NCBI GenBank assembly: GCA_019233055.1
Contig: JAFAMV010000020.1
Location: 1-39,001, forward strand
Direction of reading: 5' to 3'
Length of the DNA: 39,001 nt
From: Curvibacter sp.
GTDB taxonomy: Bacteria; Pseudomonadota; Gammaproteobacteria; Burkholderiales; Burkholderiaceae_C
Below, piece by piece: positions 26,754 to 34,973 of the stretch (position 1 is its first letter; the number at the start of each line of letters is the position of its first letter). The position numbers and the translations under genes are program-made. The notes under the pieces were generated by a model, which was not told where the DNA came from, did no database searches, and was given only the letters and a program-made list of their open reading frames with translations.

Positions 26754-26780
26754 GAAAAAAGGTGTGGCGCTTTCCGATTA
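26754..26780 (+). promoter_or_regulatory. Candidate sigma28 promoter of the rightward flagellin
   Basis: GAAA (26754-26757), a 15-base spacer and TCCGATTA (26773-26780) match the sigma28 core TAAA-N15-GCCGATAA at 3 of 4 and 6 of 8 bases. The site lies 24 bases before the start codon, giving a short leader with GGAG at 26793-26796. It has the better -10 of the two flagellin promoters. Confidence 0.65.
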
Positions 26781-26804
26781 ACCACCTGATTTGGAGCTTT
26801 TCAC

Positions 26805-28031
26805 ATGTCCGCTACCAGTATCAATACCAACATCAACTCGCTCGTGGCGCAGCAGAACCTGCAGAACACCGCGAACTCGATGTCGACCTCGATGGCCCGC
26901 CTGTCTTCGGGTCTGCGCATCAACAGCGCGGCCGACGACGCCGCCGGCCTGGCGATCTCGCAGCGCATGACCACCCAGATCAGCGGCCTGAACCAGGCCA
27001 GCAACAATGCCAACAACGGCATCTCGCTGGCCCAGACCGCCGACGGCGCCCTGGGCCAGATCGGCAACATGCTGCAAAGCATGCGCCAACTGGCCGTGGA
27101 AGCCGAGAACGCCACCAACAGCACCGCCGACCGGGCCTCGCTGCAGCAGCAGATCACCCAGCTGCAGCAGGAAGTCGACCGCACCGCCAAGGAAACCAAT
27201 TTCAACGGCCAGCAACTGCTGGACGGCAGCTTCACCGGTTCGGTGTTCCAGGTCGGCGCCAACGCCGGCCAGACCATCACCGTGGGCGGCCTGGGCAACG
27301 AAACGGCCAAGGGCCTGGGTCAAACCGCCTATGCCTATGACAACAGCCAGTCGAATATCAGCACCGGCGCCCTGTCCTCGCTGGGTTCGATCGCGGCCGG
27401 CACCCTGTCCATCTCGGTGGCCGGCGCGACCAGCGCCATCAGCCTGGGCGCCCTGGCCGCCGCCGGCACCGCCCAGCAGCGCCTGGGTGACGTGGTGCAG
27501 GACATCAACAACTCCTCCGCAGACACAGGTGTGAGCGCCTTCCTGTCCCAGAACGCCAATGGCAGCTACTCGGTCAACCTGGTGTCTTCGAGCCAGACCT
27601 CGGCCGGCAATGCCGCCCAGGTGACGCTGTCGGGCTTCTCGGCATCGTCGACCGGCATCACCTCGCTGGCCAGCTTTGCCACCGCCCTGAGCGCCACCAG
27701 CACCACCACCGACGCCATCGGCATCGACACCCTGGATGTGACTTCGCAGTCCGGCGCCTGGGTGGCCCTGCAGAAGATCACCTCCGCCATCAATGCGGTG
27801 GATACCGCCCGTGGCACCCTGGGTGCGGTGGAAAACCGCTTCAATGCAGCGATCTCCAACATCGGCACCATGTCGGACAACCTGCAGGCCGCCAACGGTC
27901 GCATCGTGGACGCCAACTACGCCCAGGAAACCGCCAACCTCTCGCGCACCCAGGTGCTGCAACAGGCCGGCATCGCCATGGTCGCCCAGGCCAACCAGCA
28001 CCCGCAGCAGATCCTCTCCCTGCTGAAGTAA
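26805..28031 (+). CDS. fliC: Flagellin (rightward copy)
   Basis: This second flagellin also has 408 residues and is about 90% identical to the leftward copy by hand count. Differences cluster in the exposed middle (roughly 180-320), while the last 77 residues are identical. Changes in the middle include several Ser/Thr swaps, which could alter O-glycosylation sites. GGAG lies eight bases before the ATG. It is the gene next to the sugar island, with a glycosyltransferase gene starting 99 bp after its stop codon. Confidence 0.97.
   Translation: MSATSINTNINSLVAQQNLQNTANSMSTSMARLSSGLRINSAADDAAGLAISQRMTTQISGLNQASNNANNGISLAQTADGALGQIGNMLQSMRQLAVEAENATNSTADRASLQQQITQLQQEVDRTAKETNFNGQQLLDGSFTGSVFQVGANAGQTITVGGLGNETAKGLGQTAYAYDNSQSNISTGALSSLGSIAAGTLSISVAGATSAISLGALAAAGTAQQRLGDVVQDINNSSADTGVSAFLSQNANGSYSVNLVSSSQTSAGNAAQVTLSGFSASSTGITSLASFATALSATSTTTDAIGIDTLDVTSQSGAWVALQKITSAINAVDTARGTLGAVENRFNAAISNIGTMSDNLQAANGRIVDANYAQETANLSRTQVLQQAGIAMVAQANQHPQQILSLLK
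26805..28031 (+). repeat. Right arm of a 1,227-bp inverted gene repeat
   Basis: Inverted partner of 25253-26479. Similarity starts at the start codon and ends at the stop codon; the flanking DNA on the two sides differs, so the duplication (or later gene conversion) is limited to the coding sequence. Confidence 0.9.
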
Positions 28032-28071
28032 AGTCAGGCGGGCGGCGCCTCGTGCCGCCACACGCCAGAAT

Positions 28072-28096
28072 GGCCCGGTCCCTGGCGGTCCGGGCC
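28072..28096 (+). terminator. Hairpin after the rightward flagellin
   Basis: GGCCCGG (28072-28078) and CCGGGCC (28090-28096) form a perfect 7-bp GC stem 40 bp after the flagellin stop codon. A GGCGGC/GCCGCC pair lies just before it. There is no T run, so this may be a 3'-end stabiliser or attenuator that lowers read-through into the sugar genes. Confidence 0.4.
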
Positions 28097-28130
28097 GCTG
28101 TCCTTGCGATGCACCTATCAAGAGAGCGCC

Positions 28131-28817
28131 ATGGAAAAATTCCGCATCGTCATCGCCACCCGCGACAGCCAGGCCCAGTTCGACCGCGAATCGCCGACGG
28201 CCCGATCGCTGGACCTGTTCCCCTTCCCCTTCATCGAACGCAGGGTCTTTGCCGACAACCGCGAAAGCCTGTCGCGCCTCTACAACCGGGTGATCGAGGA
28301 GTCGCGCGACGACCCCGCCATCCTGGTCTTCATGCACGATGACCTGCATCTGCTGGACTACTACTGGACCGACAAGGTGGCCGGCTACCTGAAAAGCTTC
28401 GACATCGTGGGCATCGCCGGCAACCGCCGCCGGCTGCCCCGCCAGCCGGCCTGGTGCTTTGTCGACGACAAATTCAGTTGGGATCAGCACCCGAACCTCA
28501 GCGGCATCGTCGGCCACGGCAAGGGTTTTCCACCTGAGAACATGAGTGTCTACGGCAGCCCGGGGGTCGAAGTGAAACTTCTGGACGGCCTGTTCATCGC
28601 GGTGCGCAGCAGCACCCTGCACGAACGGGGCCTGCGTTTTGACGAACGTTTCGCCTTCCACTTCTACGACCTGGACTTCTGCCGCGAAGCAGAAACCCGC
28701 GGCCTCAGGATGGGCACCTGCCCGGTCTCGCTGGTGCATCAGAGCGGGGGGGACGGGTATGGATCGCCTGCTTGGTGGAGCGCCTACCAGGCCTACCTGG
28801 CCAAATGGCAGTCCTGA
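28131..28817 (+). CDS. StrF-like glycosyltransferase
   Basis: This 228-residue soluble protein looks like the short glycosyltransferase-like family related to StrF (GT-A fold). It has the acidic motif LVFMHDDLHLLD (about residues 64-75), IVGIAGNRR, VKLLDGLFIAVR and the C-terminal FDERFAFHFYDLDFCREAE, in which Asp residues probably hold the sugar nucleotide and metal. It is the first gene after the flagellin gene, so it is a good candidate for adding sugar to flagellin; this is inference from position. AGAGAG lies a few bases before the chosen ATG; an upstream in-frame ATG (28104) lies closer to the hairpin and is less likely. Confidence 0.75.
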   Translation: MEKFRIVIATRDSQAQFDRESPTARSLDLFPFPFIERRVFADNRESLSRLYNRVIEESRDDPAILVFMHDDLHLLDYYWTDKVAGYLKSFDIVGIAGNRRRLPRQPAWCFVDDKFSWDQHPNLSGIVGHGKGFPPENMSVYGSPGVEVKLLDGLFIAVRSSTLHERGLRFDERFAFHFYDLDFCREAETRGLRMGTCPVSLVHQSGGDGYGSPAWWSAYQAYLAKWQS

Positions 28818-28856
28818 TTCCCAGCAGAACCAGCGCATTCGAGAAGGAAGCCCGGC

Positions 28857-29903
28857 ATGACCGCCCGCACCGCATGGCAGCCCCCGGTCCCAAGAGGTGA
28901 ATCCGGCGAGCCGCCACAGGCGTCCCCCGAGATCGGCGGCTACTTCGGCCTGGATCTTCCCGACCATGGCGACTTCTTTCCCGGCACCCACGCATTGCAA
29001 TCCGGACGCTCGGCGCTGGAGGCGGCATTCCGTTCAGCCGGCTACGCCAAGGCGCGCCTTCCCGCCTATGTCTGCGATACCGTCATCGCGGCGGCCGAAA
29101 GAGCCGGTGTCCAGGTCGAGTTCTACCCCGTCGATGGCAGCCTGTACCCGGTCGATCTGCCGAAGCGACTTCCGGCGGACACCCTGCTTTTGTATGTCAA
29201 TTATTTTGACCTGGGCCGCGCCAACATCCAGCGCCTGCTGCAACACATCCCCCCGCAGCAATTGATCATCGACAACTGCCAGGCCGCCTTCGCGCCGCAT
29301 TACGACGCGCTGGCCGCAGTCTATTCACCACGAAAATTCGCTGGAATGCCAGATGGCGGGCTGCTGCGGGCGCACCCGACCCTCGCTTTTGAAGCGCCCG
29401 CCCAGCAGGACGAAGGCTCATTCGAGCGCATGCGATCCCTCCTGAAAAGAAGCAGCGAATCGGCGCGTGCCGGCTACGCCGCCTTTGACGCGGCACGCCG
29501 TTCCCTCAACGATCTGCCACCCCAGCGCATGTCGCATCTGAGCGCTCGCCTGCTGCGCGCCATTGACTGGCACGAGGTCCGTCGGCGCCGCCAGGGCCAT
29601 TTCAGCACCATGCATGAGCGACTGGGCGCTCTGAACGGTTTCTCCTGGACGCAGGACCGGGCTGCGGTCCCACTTTGCTACCCCTTGCTATGCCCTGGAC
29701 GGGACGCCCAGCGCTGGCGGGAAGAACTGGCCAGCCTCAACATCTTCACGCCCCTGTACTGGCCGGATGCGAAAAAACGGGCTCTCGCCGGCTCATTCGA
29801 GGCCCGGTTCATGCACAGCACCCTGTTTCTGCCCATCGATCAACGCATGGACGAGACGCAGGTCCACCAGGTGTGTGACCGCGTTCTAGCCCTTGCGTCC
29901 TGA
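28857..29903 (+). CDS. Shortened DegT-like PLP-fold protein
   Basis: This 348-residue protein resembles the DegT/DnrJ/EryC1/StrS aminotransferase fold but is divergent. Asp139 in LIIDNCQAAFAP fits the residue that binds the PLP ring nitrogen, and Lys160 in YSPRKFAGMPDGG fits the PLP lysine. The two are only 21 residues apart, against 29 in the other three DegT proteins of this island, so a loop is missing. The N-terminal 25 residues are Pro/Gly-rich. AAGGA lies eight bases before the ATG. It may act on a sugar nucleotide or be a non-standard PLP enzyme; the substrate is unknown. Confidence 0.7.
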   Translation: MTARTAWQPPVPRGESGEPPQASPEIGGYFGLDLPDHGDFFPGTHALQSGRSALEAAFRSAGYAKARLPAYVCDTVIAAAERAGVQVEFYPVDGSLYPVDLPKRLPADTLLLYVNYFDLGRANIQRLLQHIPPQQLIIDNCQAAFAPHYDALAAVYSPRKFAGMPDGGLLRAHPTLAFEAPAQQDEGSFERMRSLLKRSSESARAGYAAFDAARRSLNDLPPQRMSHLSARLLRAIDWHEVRRRRQGHFSTMHERLGALNGFSWTQDRAAVPLCYPLLCPGRDAQRWREELASLNIFTPLYWPDAKKRALAGSFEARFMHSTLFLPIDQRMDETQVHQVCDRVLALAS

Positions 29904-29938
29904 GCACCCCAAACGCCCTATCCAGCCAGGCCCTTACC

Positions 29939-30646
29939 ATGACCCAAGCCCCAACCTCGCCCACCGAGTTCAGCTACGACGCTCACGCCAGGACCTGCAG
30001 ACCAGATGATTTTCTCGGACAGACCAAGCGAACCGTCCATGGCCAGTCGGTTGGCGCCGACCAGATTGCCCTGATCCTGGCGCAGATCAAGCATCTGCTC
30101 GAGCTGCAGTCCGACGACTGCCTGGCCGAGATCGCCTGCGGGAATGGCTACCTCTCCAAGGACCTCTTCCCCTGTATCCAGGCCTACCTCGGAACCGACA
30201 TCTCGGACTACATGATCTCGGTGGCGCAAGCCCATTTTCAGCAATGGCCAGCCTACCAGTTCAAGCACAGCACCGCCTTGGCCCATCTGTCAGAGGAAGG
30301 CGAGCCCGGGCGCTTCACCAAGCTGCTTTGCTATGCCAGCGCCCAGTATTTCTCCGACGAGGAGTTGGGCGAACTGCTGCGCTTGGCCCATGACCGCTTC
30401 CCCCATGTCAGCCGGGCCTTGTTCGGCAATTGCCCGGATCGCAGCAAGGCCGGCCTCTTCTACAAGGATCAGCCGCTCAATGAAGCCGAGATGGACAGCC
30501 ACAAGACCATCATCGGCAAATGGCGGCATCCGCAGCATTTCATGGCCATCGCCCAGGCCGCCGGGTGGCACGCAGAGATTGCATCGATGCCACCGCAGTT
30601 TTCTGCCGCCTACTACCGCTTCGATGCCTTGCTGACCCGGGCCTGA
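29939..30646 (+). CDS. Class I SAM-dependent methyltransferase
   Basis: The 235 residues show the SAM-binding motif I LAEIACGNGYLSKDL (about 62-76), then GTDISDYMISVA (motif II region) and FTKLLCYASAQYFSDEELG. The pattern fits small-molecule or sugar methyltransferases. It is the third gene of the rightward block behind the flagellin gene, 35 bases after the DegT-like gene. A role in methylating the glycan is inferred from its neighbours only. It ends convergent with the next gene over a 36-bp gap that holds a CTGGG/CCCAG hairpin (30651-30669). Confidence 0.75.
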   Translation: MTQAPTSPTEFSYDAHARTCRPDDFLGQTKRTVHGQSVGADQIALILAQIKHLLELQSDDCLAEIACGNGYLSKDLFPCIQAYLGTDISDYMISVAQAHFQQWPAYQFKHSTALAHLSEEGEPGRFTKLLCYASAQYFSDEELGELLRLAHDRFPHVSRALFGNCPDRSKAGLFYKDQPLNEAEMDSHKTIIGKWRHPQHFMAIAQAAGWHAEIASMPPQFSAAYYRFDALLTRA

Positions 30647-30682
30647 GCCCCTGGGCCCCTGGACCCCAGAGGCAGGCCGAGT

Positions 30683-31633
30683 TCAACGGGCGCGCGCGAA
30701 CTTGCGCAAGGCAATCGTGCTGTAGCCCAGGTTCAAGGCTTCCATGAAGTCCCGCGTCAGGAAATGCTCCTGAGGCGCCTGGGCATTCAGGCGATTGAAG
30801 TAGGCCAGCTCGGGAAACCTGGCGACATGCGCCTGGTACATCTGCCTCTGCATTTCGCGCCCCTGCTCAAAGGCATCCCGGCTCATGTACCCGCATTCGG
30901 CCGACCATCTGCGAAACAAATCCCATTCGAACAAGCCTGCCGAATAGCCGGCATAGCCGGCCCCCGAGGTTTGCTGGGCATGCACCCGGAAAGCCGAACC
31001 GAACTGCGCGACGCCGACGATGCCCAGGTCCAGCCGCATGAAGTTCGCATACAAGGCGACGTCCGACAGAAAGCCCATGTGCCGCTGCTGGATGGTGAAC
31101 AGCCTCTGCAGGTCAGGAATCCCTGCCGTGTCGATCAGGATGTTGGAAGGCTCGCCGATGAGATTGGCCGCATGGGCAATCAGTTGGTTGAAGAAGAAAT
31201 CCCGACTCAGGCGCTGGGGCGCGGCGCCGGTCACCAACTGAGGCGAAGCCAGCACGCAACCATCACCATCCACCACATGGCGGCTGTGAAAGGCCAGCTT
31301 GGCGCCGCTGGCTTCGACGGCCGCCAGCAGCGATTCGATGGAATGCGGCAGCAGGAAATCATCATCGAAAAGGAATTTCAGATAGCGGCCACGCGCCTGC
31401 GCAATCAAGTTGTTGCGGTTCGTGCAGATCAGCCCCCGGTTCGGGTTCTTCATGTAGCGGATACGGGGATCGCTCCACTTCTGAACGATATTCGCGACGC
31501 GTTCATCCCGGGTGTCATCGCTGACGATGATCTCGACATCCCGCACCGTCTGGGCCACGGCACTTGCCATCGCCAGGTCCAGCCAGGTCGTGCGAAATGC
31601 CGGGATCAGAATGGAAACAAGTGGCGTCGTCAT
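30683..31633 (-). CDS. Family 2 glycosyltransferase
   Basis: A 316-residue GT-A enzyme. It begins with the family opening PLVSILIPAFRTTWLDLAMASAVAQ, has EIIVSDDTRDE and the metal-binding acidic motif KFLFDDDFLLP (about residues 87-97). No membrane segment is seen, so it probably works on the cytoplasmic side of the membrane or on a soluble protein acceptor. Its ATG overlaps the stop codon of the upstream methyltransferase (ATGA), so the two are translationally coupled. Donor and acceptor are unknown. Confidence 0.85.
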   Translation of the reverse strand: MTTPLVSILIPAFRTTWLDLAMASAVAQTVRDVEIIVSDDTRDERVANIVQKWSDPRIRYMKNPNRGLICTNRNNLIAQARGRYLKFLFDDDFLLPHSIESLLAAVEASGAKLAFHSRHVVDGDGCVLASPQLVTGAAPQRLSRDFFFNQLIAHAANLIGEPSNILIDTAGIPDLQRLFTIQQRHMGFLSDVALYANFMRLDLGIVGVAQFGSAFRVHAQQTSGAGYAGYSAGLFEWDLFRRWSAECGYMSRDAFEQGREMQRQMYQAHVARFPELAYFNRLNAQAPQEHFLTRDFMEALNLGYSTIALRKFARAR

Positions 31634-32337
31634 TTGTTGAATACAAAAAATGGTTCCAGGGCATTGAATCCATATTCCAGAGGGCCGAGTGGCCCGAGTA
31701 CCGACTCACTGGGCAAGGGGGCACCGACAAAGCCCGCCTGGACAAACAGTTCGGCAATGTCGGCGCCGAACAGGCGCACATGGTCTTCCTGGCCATAGAA
31801 CAGCTTGGCGAACTCCGGGCTGACCGGCTCATTCACCTCCAGTGTCTTCTTGAGGTAGGGGCTGTAAGGCGTCTGGGCGATCAGAATGCCCCTGGGCGCC
31901 AGGCATCGATACAGTTCAGAGACCGCCTTCACGGGATCGGCGACATGCTCAAGCACATGGTTGCAGATGATGAGCTCGAACCGTTCCGCCTCGAAAGCCA
32001 GGTTCTCGATATCCAGCTTCAGATGTTGCGGCGACTTCGGAAAAAGGTCCCCGCGCACATACTCCACCGGTTCCAGCCGGGAAATCAAAAGCTCGAGGTG
32101 CTGCTCCGGCGCAATATGCAAGACACGGAACCGGTTGATCTGCTCGAGCAGGCCCACGGTGTGCATGAAAAGCCAGAGATGGCGATCTCTGTCATTGCAA
32201 CCGCAAGAGGGGCACTGGAAAATGGAAAGATCCGATCCCACCGCCCGCATGGTCACCATGAACTCGCTTCGGTGCTCGACCAAGGGATGCGGCAGCCAGC
32301 TTTCTACGGTTTTTCCACACACGATGCAACGCGGCAT
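31630..32337 (-). CDS. Methyltransferase with N-terminal Cys motif
   Basis: The 235 residues begin with MPRCIVCGK (Cys4, Cys7) and have a second pair in FQCPSCGCNDRDRH, together a likely zinc ribbon. The C-terminal part is a class I methyltransferase with FELIICNHVLEHVADPVKAVSELYRCL, the pattern of the UbiE/sugar methyltransferase group. Motif I is weak (VLHIAPEQHLE). Related proteins occur in O-antigen clusters. It is coupled to the glycosyltransferase that follows and lies 41 bases after the aminotransferase. Confidence 0.8.
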   Translation of the reverse strand: MPRCIVCGKTVESWLPHPLVEHRSEFMVTMRAVGSDLSIFQCPSCGCNDRDRHLWLFMHTVGLLEQINRFRVLHIAPEQHLELLISRLEPVEYVRGDLFPKSPQHLKLDIENLAFEAERFELIICNHVLEHVADPVKAVSELYRCLAPRGILIAQTPYSPYLKKTLEVNEPVSPEFAKLFYGQEDHVRLFGADIAELFVQAGFVGAPLPSESVLGPLGPLEYGFNALEPFFVFNK

Positions 32338-32378
32338 GAACGACTCCAGAAATTAAATTCGATTCGACAAAATGAAAA

Positions 32379-33488
32379 TCAAGCCTGCTTGATCAAATCA
32401 ACAATGCGCCGTACTTCGTCATCGGCCAGGTCTGGATAGATCGGCAGGCAGAGGATTTTGTTGGAAGCGGAAGTCGCATGCGAAAGATTCTGCCGCTGCG
32501 CCGACGGCAGGCCTCGGTACATCGGGAATTCGCTGATCAGCGGGTAGAAATATCGGCGGGCATGCACCCCTTTTTCGAGCAGGTGGTTGTACAAGCCGTC
32601 GCGCGTCAAGGGGAAATCCTGCTCGACCAGCACCGGGAAATAAGCGTAATTCGAACGGACTTCATTGCGCCCGCTGACGCAGCGGATACCCGGGACATTC
32701 TGGAACAGCCGGCGGTACAAGGTGTCGATCTCGGCACGCCGGGCAATCGCACGATCGACATGCTTGAGCTGCAGCAGGCCCAGCGCAGCGTTGAATTCGC
32801 TCATCTTGCCATTGATGCCGGTGGCCACGACCGTGGTCTCGTTGGCGAACCCGAAATTCTTGAGGTAATCGATGCGCTCTTTGCTCTTGGCATCCGGGCA
32901 GATGATGGCGCCGCCTTCGAAGGTATTGAAGACCTTGGTCGCATGAAAGCTCAGGATCGAAAGGTCGCCGTGCTTGAGGACACTGCCGCAGTGGCAGTCC
33001 ACCCCGAACGCATGGGCCGCATCGTAAATAACGCGCAAATTGTAGATATCGGCAATGCGCTGGATGGCGTCGACATCACAGGGATGGCCGTAACAATGCA
33101 CAGGCAAGATGGCGGTGGTCTGCGGTGTGATGGCGGCCTCGATCTTGGCCGGGTCTATGTTCAGGGTCTCCGGGTCCACGTCGACAAACACGGGCTTGAT
33201 ACCGTTCCAGAGCAGCGAATGCGCCGTGGCGACAAAGGAATAAGGGGTGGTGATGACCTCGCCGGTGATGCGCAGGGCCTGCAGGGCCGTCACCAGGGCA
33301 ATGGTTGCATTGGTGAACAGAGCCACATGCCCGACACCCAGATGACTTGCCAGCGCCTGCTCGAACTGACGATGGAAGGGCCCGCTGTTGGTCAGCTTGC
33401 CACTCTCCCAGATCTGCTGCAGGTAAGGCAGGAACTCCTCCAGCGGCGGCAGATACGGCCGGGTCACGAATATCTTGTCGGAATTCAT
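32379..33488 (-). CDS. VioA-like sugar-nucleotide aminotransferase
   Basis: A 369-residue DegT/DnrJ/EryC1/StrS aminotransferase, which would transfer an amino group from glutamate to a keto-sugar nucleotide. The PLP residues are in place: Asp156 (IYDAAHAFGV) and Lys185 (SFHATKVFNTFEGG). The opening IFVTRPYLPPLEEFLPYLQQIWESG and TTPYSFVATAHSLLWNG recall the VioA/FdtB type that makes 4-amino or 3-amino dideoxy sugars on dTDP; viosamine made this way is found on Pseudomonas syringae flagellin. The exact product cannot be read from sequence. I chose the ATG at 33488, with GGAG nine bases upstream, over a start 50 codons earlier that adds non-family residues. Confidence 0.88.
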   Translation of the reverse strand: MNSDKIFVTRPYLPPLEEFLPYLQQIWESGKLTNSGPFHRQFEQALASHLGVGHVALFTNATIALVTALQALRITGEVITTPYSFVATAHSLLWNGIKPVFVDVDPETLNIDPAKIEAAITPQTTAILPVHCYGHPCDVDAIQRIADIYNLRVIYDAAHAFGVDCHCGSVLKHGDLSILSFHATKVFNTFEGGAIICPDAKSKERIDYLKNFGFANETTVVATGINGKMSEFNAALGLLQLKHVDRAIARRAEIDTLYRRLFQNVPGIRCVSGRNEVRSNYAYFPVLVEQDFPLTRDGLYNHLLEKGVHARRYFYPLISEFPMYRGLPSAQRQNLSHATSASNKILCLPIYPDLADDEVRRIVDLIKQA

Positions 33489-33770
33489 CAGGTACAGCTC
33501 CGTGTGGCAGGCAGGTGCGACGTCAATAGCCTCAATACTCTCCCACAATGCCCAGCCTGTTCCTGGGAAAACCCGGGCCTTCGCGTCCTTGTTTGAAACG
33601 CCGCAGGCCTGGATTTGCCAGATGATATCCAGCGGCAATGTACCATTTCCGGATCATGGCGCCGCGCATCCATTCCCGCTCCAAGCGACCCTGGATACGC
33701 CCCATATTTTCCGCATGGCAGGCAGTGCCGGAATCCAGACCGCGATGGACGCGGAGCAGGGCCGAACCGA
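33489..33770. promoter_or_regulatory. Divergent promoter region in the sugar island
   Basis: This 282-bp gap separates two divergent DegT genes and must hold promoters in both directions. It is less GC-rich than its surroundings. I see no strong sigma70, sigma54 or sigma28 match and no gene. Confidence 0.4.
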
Positions 33771-34973
33771 ATGACTAGCATGAAAAATTCAATCCAGGAA
33801 TTCGCCATCCAGGGTGGCCCACCGGTATTTGAGCAAATCAAATCCATTTCCAATCTGGTGCAACCGGACTTCGAGAAATTCCTGGGTTACAGCACCCCGA
33901 TGTTCCGGGACGAAGTCTTCTCGGGCGCCGGGGCTGTGCAGGCGTTGCTGGAGAAGCGGCTGGCCGAATTCCATCAGGTGGCGCACTGCGTCTCGCTTTG
34001 CGGCGGCTTCTGGGGCCTCGTGCTGACCATGAAGCATCTGGCGCTGCCGGGGCGCAACGAGGTCATCATGCCCTCCCTGACCTACCGCCGCCTCGCCGAC
34101 ATCGTGGCATGGGCCGGGCTGACGCCCCGCTTTTGCGAGGTCGACCCCCAGGCTCTATGCATCACCGAGGCCACAGCCCAGGCCTGCGTCAGCGACCGGA
34201 CCGCCCTGATCCTGGGCGTGCACCCCATCGTGAATTGCTGCGACGCCTTCGGACTGGAAGCCTTGTCGGCACGCACAGGGATTCCGCTGATGTTCGATGC
34301 GGTCGAGTCTGCCTACGAAACCTTGCGTGGCCGCAAAGTGGGTTCATTCGGACGGGCCGAGTGCTTTTCCATGCAGTCGAGCAAGCTCTTCAATGCCTTC
34401 GAGGGCGGCTATGTGACCACCAATGACACAGTACTGGCCGACAGTCTGCGCAGCCAACGCAACCACGGCCTCAATGGGCGGGGTGAGTTCATGGGCCACG
34501 GCATGAACGCCAACCAGAGCGAGGTGCATGCGGCCATGGCCTTGGCCGCGCTCGACGGCGTGCACGCCCAAGTCGAGCAGAACCGGGCCCGCTACCAGCG
34601 CTATCAGCACAATCTGCAAGGCCTGAGCGCACTGGAACTCGTGCCCTTCGATGAGCGTGAGCGCCACGGCTACAAGAACATCGTGGTCAAGCTCACGCCC
34701 GAGTGGCCGATCAGCCGTGAGCTGACCCTGAGGCTGCTGCACAAGGAAAACATGCTGTGCCGCGCCTATTACTCGCCGCCCTTGCACCAGAAGGCGACCG
34801 GCTACGACATGGTGTGGGACGATCTGAGTCTCACCGAAGCCCTGGCAGAACGCTACCTGATGCTGCCCTGTGGATACTTCGTCTCGATACAGGATGTCGA
34901 CCACATCTGCAACTTCCTGGCAGACATCGTCAGGCATGGCCAGGCCCTCAAAACCTACGAGGTGGGTCAATGA
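33771..34973 (+). CDS. DegT/DnrJ/EryC1/StrS aminotransferase
   Basis: The 400 residues form a fold-type I PLP enzyme with Asp176 (LMFDAVESAYE) and the PLP Lys205 (CFSMQSSKLFNAFEGGYV), 29 residues apart as in the family. Some usual residues are changed: the DAxxA pattern reads DAVES, and the phosphate-loop region reads SLCGGFWGL. It probably aminates a keto-sugar nucleotide. AGGG lies nine bases before this ATG; a second ATG three codons later is possible. The stop codon overlaps the start of the next gene (ATGA), which encodes a paralogue lacking the lysine. Confidence 0.85.
   Translation: MTSMKNSIQEFAIQGGPPVFEQIKSISNLVQPDFEKFLGYSTPMFRDEVFSGAGAVQALLEKRLAEFHQVAHCVSLCGGFWGLVLTMKHLALPGRNEVIMPSLTYRRLADIVAWAGLTPRFCEVDPQALCITEATAQACVSDRTALILGVHPIVNCCDAFGLEALSARTGIPLMFDAVESAYETLRGRKVGSFGRAECFSMQSSKLFNAFEGGYVTTNDTVLADSLRSQRNHGLNGRGEFMGHGMNANQSEVHAAMALAALDGVHAQVEQNRARYQRYQHNLQGLSALELVPFDERERHGYKNIVVKLTPEWPISRELTLRLLHKENMLCRAYYSPPLHQKATGYDMVWDDLSLTEALAERYLMLPCGYFVSIQDVDHICNFLADIVRHGQALKTYEVGQ

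Larger units (their letters stand above)
26480..26804. promoter_or_regulatory. Shared divergent flagellin promoter region
   Basis: This 325-bp spacer is AT-richer than its flanks and has no gene. It carries a sigma28-like promoter for each flagellin gene (given separately) and a small GCCCC/GGGGC hairpin at 26668-26683 between them. It is flanked on both sides by the inverted flagellin genes, so recombination between those genes would flip it. Confidence 0.75.

Noticed and set aside
25253..28031. Insertion sequence or integrase-type invertible element
   Set aside because: The inverted arms are the flagellin coding sequences themselves; no transposase, recombinase or short terminal repeats are visible.
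26778..29000. 740-codon open frame on the minus strand over the rightward flagellin and the next genes
   Set aside because: It covers real genes on the other strand and its Gly/Val/Gln-rich translation shows no domain. A similar shadow occurs over the other flagellin copy because the genes are duplicates.
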